DNA from: Coprinopsis marcescibilis
Taxonomy: Eukaryota > Basidiomycota > Agaricomycetes > Agaricales > Psathyrellaceae
DNA: 13,706 bases
Assembly: GCA_004369085.1 (NCBI GenBank)
Contig: ML210412.1
Location: 15,880 to 29,585 of the forward strand
Direction of reading: 5' to 3'
Shown: one piece after another, positions 7,501 to 13,706 of the stretch
Numbering within the stretch: position 1 is the first letter of the stretch
Layout of the letters: each line of letters starts with the position of its first letter
Notes under the pieces: generated by a model
What the model was told of the DNA's origin: nothing
Seen by the model: only the letters and a program-made list of their open reading frames with translations
The model's database searches: none
Position numbers and translations under genes: made by a program

Positions 7501-9038
7501 TCGTTTGGAACGGCTTTGGAACGAGATTCCCAGATTGTTGAGACGTGCAGGGAGGTCAGCGTGCCCCGGGGGAGTGAGCTCGACTGCTCTCTCCTGGAAT
7601 GCGATGGCTTTGCCAATATCAAGCAGATCACCTGTTCGTTCGAAGCGGTTTCGGAACGAGAGTCCCAGATTGTTGAGCCGTCCAGGGAGGCCAGCGTGCC
7701 CCGGGGGAGTGAGCTCGACTGCTCTCTCATGGGATGCGATAGCTTTGCTGATATCAGACAGATCACCTATTCGTTCGAAGCGGCTTTGGAACGAGATTCC
7801 CAGATTGTTGAGATGTCCAGGGAGATCAGCGTGCCCCGGGGGAGTGAGCTCGACTGCTCTCTCCTTGATTGCGATGGCTTTGCCAATATCAGGCAGATCA
7901 CCTGTTCGTTCGAAGCGGCTTTGGAACGAGATTCCCAGGCTGTTGAGCCGTCCAGGCAGGTCAGTGTGCCCGGGGGGAGTGAGCTCGACTGCTCTCTCCT
8001 TGATTGCGATGGCTTTGCCAATATCAGGCAGATCACCTGTTCGTTCGAAGCGGCTTTGGAACGAGATTCCCAGGCTGTTGAGCCATCCAGGGAGGTCTGC
8101 GTGCCCTGGGGGAGTGAGCTCGACTGCTCTCTTTATGGATGTGATCGCTTCCTCGATATCAGGCAGATTCCCCGTTCGTTCGAAGCAGCGAATGAATGAG
8201 CCTCCCAAGTTGTTGAGATATCTAGGGAGGTCAACGTGGTCAAGGGGAGTGAGCGACACGACCCCCTTCAATGTCTTGATTGCTTCTTCGATATCAGACT
8301 GCATCCCTGTTGCCTCAAACCTTCGTATAAGCCGGCATCCGAGGTTGTTCATAAGCTCAGGGAAATTCGCATGCCAAACAGAAGTGAGGGCAATGACATC
8401 CCTTAGTGCCCTAATTTCTTCCTCTATTTTGGATGGACTTCCTGTGCGAGGCGAGTTGGACACGTTCAGAAACACTTTATGGGGTACCGTAAGCCTCACA
8501 TTTGCTCCACTGATCGCAAATCAGTTACCTTCATCCCCCTTGCCATCAGAGTTCCCAGCTACCTCGCATATATCCCACGATAAATTCAATTTGAGCTCGT
8601 CCTCCCCACTCTCCATCTCCTGGACAAAGCCTACATCATAATCTGGATTAAGCTGAAGCGTCATTCAGGGATGAAGGTGGAATGCTCACCGTTCGATGGG
8701 GCACGACCCTGTACCGCTTGCAACCCGGGCAAGTCCAGATGCGCGTAGCACATATCATTTTGTTCCGCGAATCTTGCAATGATTTTGAGGGCATCAGTTC
8801 CCGTTGGCCTTCGAAACTACTATAAGTTTCTGCATGGATGACTGGCAGTTGTCACTCACAGTTCGATAGGTCTTTTGATCGTCCATCGCGTCTGTGTGAC
8901 TTTGGTCAACGGGTATCGTATACCGTAGCCCGCGTCAAGGCCAAATATAACGATTTCGATGATGTTCAGAGATGAATGGTCGCCATGAGTGTCTTTACAC
9001 TCAACAGCAACATCTGGTGCGTCGATCAATGTCAGTGA
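4514..9038 (-). CDS. TPR-CHAT domain protein (caspase-like protease fused to a TPR array)
   Basis: CHAT domains are caspase/separase-fold proteases that are typically switched on by the repeat sensor they are fused to. Proposed exons (minus): 9038-8860, 8808-8690, 8642-8529, 8504-5605, 5542-5387, 5335-4514, giving about 1,430 residues. Order: an N-terminal domain I cannot name (FGLDAGYGIRYPLTKV, then DALKIIARFAEQND); fourteen 45-residue TPR-like repeats (8451-6568) plus a degenerate one; a linker with EWLEQGRCLVWSQL and LRTPLDDL, a conserved core of fungal TPR-CHAT proteins; and CHAT from about 5980, with [28 protein letters not shown], catalytic His in VHFACHA (4933-4931) and Cys in FLSACQTSAGD (4810-4808). 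Both catalytic residues and the WSI.D..AP and WVPYVHFG end motifs are intact. The 5' end is unresolved: an in-frame TAG (9041-9039) precedes the first exon, and a TGA (8523-8521) must be spliced out or is a nonsense codon. Substrate and role are unknown; a cell-death or immune function is inference. Confidence 0.88.
5336..5386 (-). other. Intron in the TPR-CHAT gene
   Basis: Minus-strand GTGAGTAACTAAT...TCGCAAG, 51 nt. It joins AAPLS to VDPHQALSELPRIWW in phase 0. The acceptor AAG is less common. The alternative acceptors GATAG (29-nt intron) and GACAG change the frame of the upstream exon. Confidence 0.65.
5387..5542 (-). other. Small exon with NLS-like insert in the CHAT domain
   Basis: This is a 156-nt exon, phase 0 at its 5' edge (CAG|TCC) and 3' edge (TCT|GTGAGT). 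It begins SRKLKRRRSETDCDDERSHK and continues RRIYEG. The KLKRRR and KRR clusters, about ten residues apart with acidic residues between, form a bipartite nuclear-localisation-like pattern. It interrupts the usual flow from ILDALGFS to LPRIWWC. It could be retained intron sequence, but the frame is open throughout and joins cleanly on both sides. Confidence 0.6.
5543..5604 (-). other. Intron in the TPR-CHAT gene
   Basis: Minus-strand GTGAGTCAC...ATTATCAG, 62 nt. It removes the stop-containing extension after ILDALGFS and joins in phase 0 to the basic exon. Confidence 0.75.
6568..8451 (-). repeat. Array of fourteen 45-residue (135-bp) TPR-like repeats
   Basis: The unit pattern is ERTGDLPDIGKAIAxxERAV followed by ELTPPGHADLPGRLNNLGIS and FQSRF. 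Thirteen units are exactly 45 residues; the unit at 7101-6973 has 43. The match to helix A/helix B TPR spacing, with a longer loop, fits the fungal TPR subfamily that accompanies CHAT. The six units at 8181-7372 are nearly identical in DNA: the 135-bp segments 7829-7963 and 7964-8098 differ at five positions by eye. Outer units are far more diverged. This pattern points to recent unequal exchange or gene conversion in the centre of the array. Confidence 0.9.
8505..8528 (-). other. Very short intron candidate or nonsense codon
   Basis: The frame is open from 8642 down to the TPR array except for a TGA at 8523-8521. A GT-AG interval of 24 nt (GTAACTGATT...GTGGAG) would remove it and keep frame, but is much shorter than the other introns here. 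No longer GT-AG pair that restores frame without losing the conserved flow was found. Confidence 0.4.
8643..8689 (-). other. Intron in the TPR-CHAT gene
   Basis: Minus-strand GTGAGCATT...TTAATCCAG, 47 nt, with branch-like CTGAAT and CTTAAT. It splits a codon (G|AT, Asp) and joins GRAPSN to DYDVGFVQEME. Confidence 0.75.
8809..8859 (-). other. Intron in the TPR-CHAT gene
   Basis: Minus-strand GTGAGTGAC...TTTCGAAG, 51 nt. It splits a Leu codon (CT|G) and joins TIKRPIEL to PTGTDALKII. The AAG acceptor is the least certain element; nearby TAG acceptors put the next exon out of frame. Confidence 0.6.
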
Positions 9039-9629
9039 CTATATAGCAGTGCAGTGGAGAGAGGAGTCCTGCATGCCTGCCAAGAACAGTTTGCTAGAAT
9101 AGAGACGTCAGCGAGGGGAAGCTTTGGATGTGGTCGTTCGACAAACCTTTGAATGGTTTGAGTGCCGGTACGTAGATTGCTTCGAGGATTGCCGTCAACG
9201 TGATTGCGTTGGCGAAAGAACCGCAACACTCACAGTCGAGTACTCATCACATCGCCTGAGAGGGCCCCGATTGGATTCTGGATTCGCAGTGAGGGGAAGA
9301 AGGCCGCTGTTGGGAAACGGAAGGGCGAAGACTTCCAACGAACCAAAGGCCCTTATAATCAGTGATCGACCACTGTGTACATACACCATTTGTACAGCAT
9401 CGATCTTGGAGCTGCACACCTCTTTGAGACCGCCAGGAGCTATCGCGTGCAGACGCTGGGATGTAGCTTGTAAGCGCCTGTTCACTCGTGGCTTCGAAGT
9501 GTCTATTATTAGGCTGCCCAAACCCAAGCTTCTCTCGGAGGCGGTGGTGTGCAACACGAGATCTATGGCAAACGGGACAGCTGTGAAGTTGCTGTAAACA
9601 ACAAGCGACCAGTTACGGACATCAGACAC
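9001..9629 (-). CDS. Possible small spliced gene, function unknown
   Basis: I do not recognise this protein. A frame from 9629 (a GTG, so not a proven start) runs to a good donor at 9233. Across two convincing introns (9180-9233 and 9094-9146) the frame stays open through a 33-nt micro-exon (9179-9147) and ends at TGA 9003-9001, about 173 residues in all. Visible pieces include NFTAVPFAIDLVLHTTAS and FGSLEVFALPFPNSGLLPL; the C-terminus ends in a cysteine run (RTRCCC). A pyrimidine-rich TTGTTGTTTACAG just upstream of CAACTTCACAG may be a splice acceptor, so the first exon could lie further upstream. It overlaps the proposed start of the TPR-CHAT gene in another frame, so the same exons might instead be 5' exons of that gene. 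A chance open frame is also possible. Confidence 0.3.
9094..9146 (-). other. Intron candidate next to a 33-nt micro-exon
   Basis: Minus-strand GTTTGTCG...GTCTCTATTCTAG, 53 nt. It has a textbook CGCTGAC branch site about 13 nt before a pyrimidine-rich acceptor. Confidence 0.6.
9180..9233 (-). other. Intron candidate
   Basis: Minus-strand GTGAGTGTTG...ATCCTCGAAG, 54 nt, with a CGTTGAC branch-like motif. It precedes the 33-nt micro-exon 9179-9147. The AAG acceptor is weak. Confidence 0.5.
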
Positions 9630-9649
9630 AGCACTCTGCCTCGAGTCTA

Positions 9650-10170
9650 TTCAAAAACGGTGGGATGGGTTTAAATGCGCACAAGGGTGGGATAAGCTGT
9701 TTGAGGGTGGGATAGAGGATCTAGAGGAGGGATTGTGACCACCATGTGGTACGGCGAGGTCATGGCCTGGGGTACATGTGAAGACCTCAGGCTAGGTTAA
9801 GCACTTGGCGCGTAACCTACCCTTCGTTTTCGTTTTCAATAAGGTTCTCAAGACCCATAACTACAGTGAATTAAGGGATGCGCCCTTCAGCGCACCTAAA
9901 TAAATATTCTTGCCAACCCTAAGCGCTAACCAGCTAACACTAATTCTAACCATGCTCTCCCCAAAGGACATGCAAATTCTCTTTTAGGACTTTAGGCAGG
10001 GAAAAATGGGTGCTGGCTGTCCCAAGTGGCCTTTGTTTCCGCAAGTCAAGCTCGTGATGCCGCTTTGATGCCACCCTCCGTTGTTGAACCCAACCCCCAG
10101 ATAGCGTCTCCCACCCTCATCCACATGCCACCCTTGACCGCATTTAAATCTATCCCACCCTTTTTGTTGA
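9650..10170. mobile_element. MITE-like inverted-repeat element with TA flanks
   Basis: The left end 9650-9718 and the reverse complement of the right end 10103-10170 align over about 68 bp. Shared blocks are TTTAAATGCG, CAAGGGTGG and TGAGGGTGGGA, with outermost TTCAAAAACGGTGGGAT against TCAACAAAAAGGGTGGGATA. TA dinucleotides flank both ends (9648-9649 and 10171-10172), as in Tc1/mariner-type insertions. The 521-bp interior has no coding frame with motifs. The ends are rich in a GGGTGGGATA motif repeated within each arm. The ends differ from those of the nearby Tc1 element, so that transposase is not its obvious driver. Confidence 0.7.
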
Positions 10171-10203
10171 TACCCCTCCGCCTCGTGAACAATCAACGCT
10201 TCC

Positions 10204-10467
10204 TCAATAACCCTCACAGACCACAGAAAATTGGCTAAACGATTGGAACCAAGACTTCCAATGTAACTTGAATTCAATATGCTCAAGATCTGAATGCCCT
10301 CCAAACCACTCGACAAATGGTGTCTGTGATACTCGTATTTCCGTAAATAGAGCTAATTGAACATCCTGTACAGGCAGCCTTCGCAAAGACTCGATCTGCA
10401 CACTATTTCCCTGTACACCTTTTGCACACCTGTTGGACATCGCTGTACAGCCTGCGATCGGAGGCAA
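10204..10467 (-). pseudogene. Weak gene remnant, family unknown
   Basis: The minus-strand frame reads SLRRLPVQDVQLALFTEIRV, then FVEWFGGHSDLEHIEFKL, and stops at 10204. The leucine-spaced, charged pattern resembles the C-terminal part of fungal F-box/leucine-rich-repeat proteins, but I see no definite motif. There is no proper start (TTG at the frame opening, TGA just upstream). It sits directly beside the MITE, so insertion next to or into a decaying gene is possible. It could also be a chance frame. Confidence 0.25.
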
Positions 10468-10610
10468 TCCCCAAGTGCCGACTCACTCGTGTCCTCAATG
10501 CATCTATCAGACGGCTGCCTCCCCTAATTTTCCTTACTTGTCTCGACTCTCCAATCCACAGCCTGCCTTGTTACGACAATGACCACACTAAGAGCACGAA
10601 CGACCACCTC

Positions 10611-10721
10611 AAGGTTCGAACATAGAACGGTTTTAAATCTATACAAGGGGAGTTGCACAATAATAAACACGATTGTCGGTCACTTTATCCGAGCCTCAGC
10701 ATCCAAGTGTTCCTTGTACTA
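10611..10721 (+). repeat. Dispersed direct repeat, copy B
   Basis: Partner of 1420-1530: 111 aligned positions, no gaps, nine differences by eye, same orientation. Weaker similarity extends upstream to about 10571 (ACGACAA... block) and downstream to about 10754. Confidence 0.85.
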
Positions 10722-11438
10722 AAACCCTCTGTCTATCTATCATAGACAGACATGAACACAGTTTACGAAGTCCATGTCACAAGTCTTGTGCACACGGAAG
10801 GAACAAACAAAGCCAAACATGCCAGCGCCCTTCAGCTGGCACGAACATATCTCCCGCTCTTCCTCATTGCTCTGACCTTCCACACCCGAAACATTCACAA
10901 CTCCTTCCCTTTTTGAATTTATTTAATTGCTTTCTAACAGATGCCCGTTACAGTCAATGGTCACATGACGTGACAGGATCAGTACGCACGACAGCTATCT
11001 GCCAAAATCGCCGCTGCTGCCCGATTTCTTCCTCTCTGGGCTTCAAACCTGGTGCATAACTTGCCGATATATTGCTTCAATACACTGGTTATCTTAGATT
11101 AACTATCAATAACAGATTTCATGTGTAATGATAGCAAAAACCTTCAAGATTTTCTCAAAAATGCCTGTTTTCAGCAGCTTTCAAAAATCTAAATATTCCA
11201 ATATCGTGAATATGGATGCTGAGCACCTCAACAAAGACGGAATATCACTTAGGTACTACCGTATGGGTATGACTAAGATGTAGTGTGTCAGACCCCAAAA
11301 CCGCCCAGCAGCCTTGTGTTATTCACGAGGCCTCCATGAGGCTTTTCTGCAGAATCTGTGCTTGACTCAGCACAATATTCCGCAGCACCCACAACCTTGC
11401 TTCTCACTGAAATCTAAACCTGTAATCTCATTGCTACC
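10722..11438. other. Gene-poor stretch
   Basis: No gene, RNA or element end could be supported. The sequence is AT-rich around 11050-11230. The open frame 10673-11059 (plus) starts inside the repeat and shows no motif. Confidence 0.45.
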
Positions 11439-11591
11439 ATGCCCAACAAAGCAATCCCACAGACCCAGAAAATCTGTGATCTTGGCAAGGAGAAGGACAA
11501 GTTATTCAACGAAGCTGCGGGGCTGTATTTGGCTGAGGCCAGCAAGCCGATGATGCACCCTGTATGTGTGGGACCCCTAAAAATTGCATAA
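11439..11591 (+). CDS. Small ORF or first exon, function unknown
   Basis: ATG at 11439 opens a 50-residue frame starting MPNKAIPQTQKICDLGKEKD and continuing KLFNEAAGLYLAEASKPMMH, ending at TAA 11589-11591. It is rich in Lys, Glu and Ala and looks like an amphipathic helix. A fungal-type 5' splice donor (GTATGT) lies at 11562, so it may be the first exon of a gene whose remainder is lost or displaced; the Tc1 element begins 165 bp downstream. I do not recognise a family. Confidence 0.3.
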   Translation: MPNKAIPQTQKICDLGKEKDKLFNEAAGLYLAEASKPMMHPVCVGPLKIA

Positions 11592-11630
11592 AGTATATTT
11601 TACGAGTTGTACTCAGCTCAAAAATGCGAA

Positions 11631-11655
11631 ACCCGTCGTATAGACTACGACGGGT
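11631..11655. repeat. Perfect 10-bp inverted repeat (hairpin)
   Basis: ACCCGTCGTA (11631-11640) and TACGACGGGT (11646-11655) are perfect reverse complements with a 5-nt loop (TAGAC). No role can be assigned. Confidence 0.8.
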
Positions 11656-11755
11656 ATATGCTAAACAAATGCCACTACCCCAGTACAAATGGGCACCAAG
11701 GGTTGAGACTTAGAATGGAGGTTGTCAACTAACACCACCAGAATGAAGGAATATA

Positions 11756-11783
11756 CTCGCAGCCATCAAAAGTGTCCGCCGAT
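11756..11783 (+). repeat. Left terminal inverted repeat of the Tc1 element
   Basis: 28 bp, directly preceded by TA. It differs from the right TIR at one position (A versus G at the sixth base). Confidence 0.92.
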
Positions 11784-11882
11784 TATATAATCATTCTGAA
11801 CTCAACAATGCCATCGTGTCGTTTAGCCCTTGAATTTCGAACCACCACAACACTATCCTATCCATTTCTCCTCACTTGTTGA

Positions 11883-12923
11883 ATGGGCTGTGTTCAGATA
11901 GATACCCCTAAAAAGGAGAGACTTATTGGTCGCATCCTTGAAAGCAGAAACATCACCAACGCAGCCAAGTCTGAAGGCATCAATCCACGCACAGCAAATG
12001 ATATCTTTCATAAGTTCAAAGCGACAGGATCAACAAAGAATCGACACCGCTCTGGCCGCCCTCGCAAGCTTACGGACAGGGACAAACGCGAAATAATCCT
12101 GAAAGCTAAGAAGAATCGCCGGAAGCCCTTGTGTGACATCGCAAATGAAGTATCAGCAGACATTTCTTCCTCGGGTGTCCAACGTGTGTTGGCTGAAGAA
12201 GGATACCACAGGCGTGTTGCTAAATGCGTTTTCTACCTCACAAACACTCACAAGAAGGCATGGCTTGCATGGGCAGAGAAGGTTAAGGACTGGAGCGATG
12301 AAGAATGGGCAAATATCGTGTGGTCAGATGAGTCCTATATCTATCTTGGTGATAACCGGGGGCAGATTAATGTCACACGGCGGCCAGATGAAATTCTACT
12401 TGAGGAATGCACTGTACCAAGCTTCAAGCAATCATCAATATGCGTTATGGTGTGGGGATGTATTATGAAGGATAGGAAAGGGCCGTTGGTTGTGTTGGAA
12501 TACCCAGGAGGAAAGGGAGGTGGGATGAATGCCAGGAGATACCAGGATCAAGTTCTTGACCCAGTTTTGAAGCCTTTCTACAACGAAATGAAGTCCACAA
12601 GGCCGCATGTTCAGTTTCAGCAAGATAACGCTGCAGCTCACAAGAGCAAAGTTGTTTCAGCATGGTTCAAGACTCACAGCATCAAACTGTTCCCACACCC
12701 GGCATCATCACCCAATCTTAACCCAATCGAACCCCTGTGGCACAACCTCAAAGAGATCATGCGTAAGAGGGAACATCCCCCTTCATCAGTTAACAAACTT
12801 CACGGGGCTGTTCAGGAGGCCTGGGACCAGTTACCAATTGAAGTCGTCAATGCACATATCAAGAGAATGGATGATCGTGTTTGTGCACTTTTAGATAGAA
12901 AGGGCTGCCATACAGGCTTCTAA
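11883..12923 (+). CDS. Tc1/mariner-family transposase, DD34E
   Basis: This 346-residue protein cuts and pastes its own element in the nucleus by a DDE mechanism. Residues 10-110 form the bipartite paired-like helix-turn-helix DNA-binding region (NITNAAKSEGINPRTANDIF, then CDIANEVSADISSSGVQRVL), joined by a GRPRK motif at 58-62. The catalytic triad is Asp149 (VWSDESYIYLG), Asp248 (QFQQDNAAAH) and Glu283 (SPNLNPIEPLW). The spacing of 34 residues between the second Asp and the Glu defines the DD34E Tc1 group. Length (about 340) and C-terminal WDQLP and MDDRVCALLDRKG blocks are normal for the family. The ATG at 11883 is the only start preceding the HTH and lies 127 bp from the left end. No intron, stop or frameshift is seen, so it should be functional. 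Confidence 0.96.
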   Translation: MGCVQIDTPKKERLIGRILESRNITNAAKSEGINPRTANDIFHKFKATGSTKNRHRSGRPRKLTDRDKREIILKAKKNRRKPLCDIANEVSADISSSGVQRVLAEEGYHRRVAKCVFYLTNTHKKAWLAWAEKVKDWSDEEWANIVWSDESYIYLGDNRGQINVTRRPDEILLEECTVPSFKQSSICVMVWGCIMKDRKGPLVVLEYPGGKGGGMNARRYQDQVLDPVLKPFYNEMKSTRPHVQFQQDNAAAHKSKVVSAWFKTHSIKLFPHPASSPNLNPIEPLWHNLKEIMRKREHPPSSVNKLHGAVQEAWDQLPIEVVNAHIKRMDDRVCALLDRKGCHTGF

Positions 12924-13052
12924 CTCTCTCATTGTGTATCTTAATGTACTGTACATGTTTTCTATGAATGACATGCCCTCATCTCAAGCCTGAGCCGAGA
13001 TATCACAACAAACGCAGGACAAGGAGCAAAATGTCCGTGTGAACTTTTGTCC

Positions 13053-13080
13053 ATCGGCGGACACTTTTGATGGCCGCGAG
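13053..13080 (-). repeat. Right terminal inverted repeat of the Tc1 element
   Basis: 28 bp, the reverse complement of the left TIR with one mismatch, directly followed by TA. Confidence 0.92.
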
Positions 13081-13274
13081 TAGTAAGAGAACTATCGTCA
13101 ATCATTGTCATCCATACAAGTCGAAGTTACGCACTCTGAATTAAAAACCAACATTGATAATAGTGACTTAGCACAAGAGTTACTATTACATGGACGTGTA
13201 TAATACATCTGCTAGTGCCATGACATAACTCAATACTCAGAACGAACGACAGTATTTCTTGTAAAATGAAACGT

Positions 13275-13345
13275 ACTAGCCAGGACTCGAACCCCAGACC
13301 TACATGTTAAACTCGGCAAATGCTGAGTATAAGCGCTCGGAGTGT
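13275..13345 (-). other. tRNA-like sequence (degenerate tRNA or SINE head)
   Basis: Minus strand 13293-13283 is GGTTCGAGTCC, a perfect RNA polymerase III box B. Upstream, TACTCAGCATTTGCCGAG resembles a D-arm/box A, and TTTAACATGTAGGTC resembles an anticodon arm (a possible AAC, valine). The T-stem has a mismatch and no pairing acceptor strand was found at the right distance, so a working tRNA is unlikely. A tRNA pseudogene or tRNA-derived SINE is the best reading. Confidence 0.4.
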
Positions 13346-13661
13346 ATAGTCAAAAGGACTTAGAAGAATCGACGCCCATTGCTAAGACAATATGAGCACA
13401 AGTTACCCTACCACGGGACCACAGAAAGATGACGAAGAAAGTGAGGATTCGCCAAGATAAGATAACAAACTGGACATGTGCCTAGGCTGCAGATGATGAA
13501 GTCGAGACTTAGATAGACTCATAATTCTCGTCAAGCACTGCCGTGTACCATCTAGACCGAGTCTAAAAACACTTGATAGCCAATCACCTTGTCTATACTA
13601 TAACCTAGACTCGGAGGATTAGACAAAAAGCCCTCAACTGGCGCCATATGGGACTCAACTC

Positions 13662-13690
13662 CTGATGGGAATATTCAACCTTCCCATCAG
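13662..13690. repeat. Perfect 10-bp inverted repeat near the right edge
   Basis: CTGATGGGAA (13662-13671) and TTCCCATCAG (13681-13690) are perfect reverse complements around a 9-nt loop. Box-B-like sequences lie on either side, so it may belong to a tRNA-related repeat that continues beyond the window. Confidence 0.7.
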
Positions 13691-13706
13691 AATCGAACTT
13701 ATATCC

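Larger units (their letters stand above)
11756..13080 (+). mobile_element. Complete Tc1/mariner DNA transposon
   Basis: Terminal inverted repeats of 28 bp (11756-11783 and 13053-13080) match at 27 positions. Each begins CTCGC(A/G)GCCATCAAAAG and continues TGTCCGCCGAT. TA target duplications flank them at 11754-11755 and 13081-13082. The 1,325-bp element encloses one intact transposase gene. Near the right end a second, inner partial copy of the TIR motif (ACTTTTGTCC, 13043-13052) may be a subterminal transposase site. Near-perfect ends and an uninterrupted ORF indicate a recent insertion. Confidence 0.93.
13083..13706. other. Gene-poor right edge
   Basis: No protein gene is visible. Apart from the tRNA-like piece, it holds a 9-bp inverted pair CCGAGTCTA (13557-13565) and TAGACTCGG (13606-13614), and the hairpin at 13662-13690. 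Confidence 0.45.

Noticed and set aside
6568..8451. Regular repeats that might suggest a CRISPR array
   Set aside because: Units are contiguous 135-bp coding repeats without spacers, in a eukaryotic gene.
7040..8641. 533-residue plus-strand ORF opposite the TPR array
   Set aside because: It is the antisense shadow of the 135-bp coding repeats: the same period keeps the opposite frame open. The minus strand has TPR consensus, family linker and CHAT domain.
9912..9955. CCCTAA/CTAACC-like runs resembling telomeric repeats
   Set aside because: Spacing and sequence are irregular, with no tandem hexamers.
9984..10316. 110-residue minus-strand ORF
   Set aside because: Much of it reads through the inverted arm of the MITE, so the frame is likely chance.

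Overview
The window looks like basidiomycete (probably Agaricomycete) nuclear DNA. Genes are split by canonical GT-AG introns of about 47-62 nt. The main gene is a TPR-CHAT protein with the conserved core usual in mushroom-forming fungi. The surroundings are an accessory landscape of transposon pieces and decayed genes. There is no bacterial-style operon, CRISPR array or rRNA.

Layout. (1) 1-1023, minus: 3' end of a Tad/LINE-like non-LTR retrotransposon (RNase H plus a Cys/His motif), cut off upstream by an in-frame stop. (2) 1024-1864: no gene seen; holds copy A of a 111-bp dispersed repeat (1420-1530). (3) 1865-3595, minus: a wrecked mitochondrial chaperonin gene (hsp60/cpn60). It keeps three spliceosomal introns but has several frameshifts. 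Its apical domain is deleted, and a diverged fragment matching part of the missing piece lies downstream. (4) 3600-4513: nothing certain. (5) 4514 to about 9038, minus: a multi-exon gene of roughly 1,430 residues. It encodes an N-terminal domain of unknown family, fourteen 45-residue TPR-like repeats (several almost identical in DNA), a linker, and a CHAT caspase-like protease domain with both His and Cys present. A short exon inside the CHAT domain carries a strongly basic, bipartite NLS-like segment. (6) 9001-9629, minus: possible small spliced gene or upstream exons, unresolved. (7) 9650-10170: MITE-like element with inverted ends and TA flanks. (8) 10204-10467: weak gene remnant. (9) 10611-10721: copy B of the dispersed repeat. 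(10) 11439-11591: small unidentified ORF. (11) 11756-13080: apparently complete Tc1/mariner element with an intact DD34E transposase, 28-bp TIRs and TA flanks. (12) 13081-13706: no gene; a tRNA-like box B and a perfect hairpin.

How it fits together. The one gene of real biological interest is the TPR-CHAT gene. CHAT proteases fused to repeat sensors are known or suspected conflict and cell-death effectors, the best-known relative being the TPR-CHAT protease of type III-E CRISPR systems. Here the repeat array is homogenised at DNA level, as expected for a fast-evolving recognition surface. The surrounding transposons, the dispersed repeat on both sides and the decayed hsp60 copy indicate a rapidly rearranging region. 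No partner gene or substrate is visible, so any immune role is inference.
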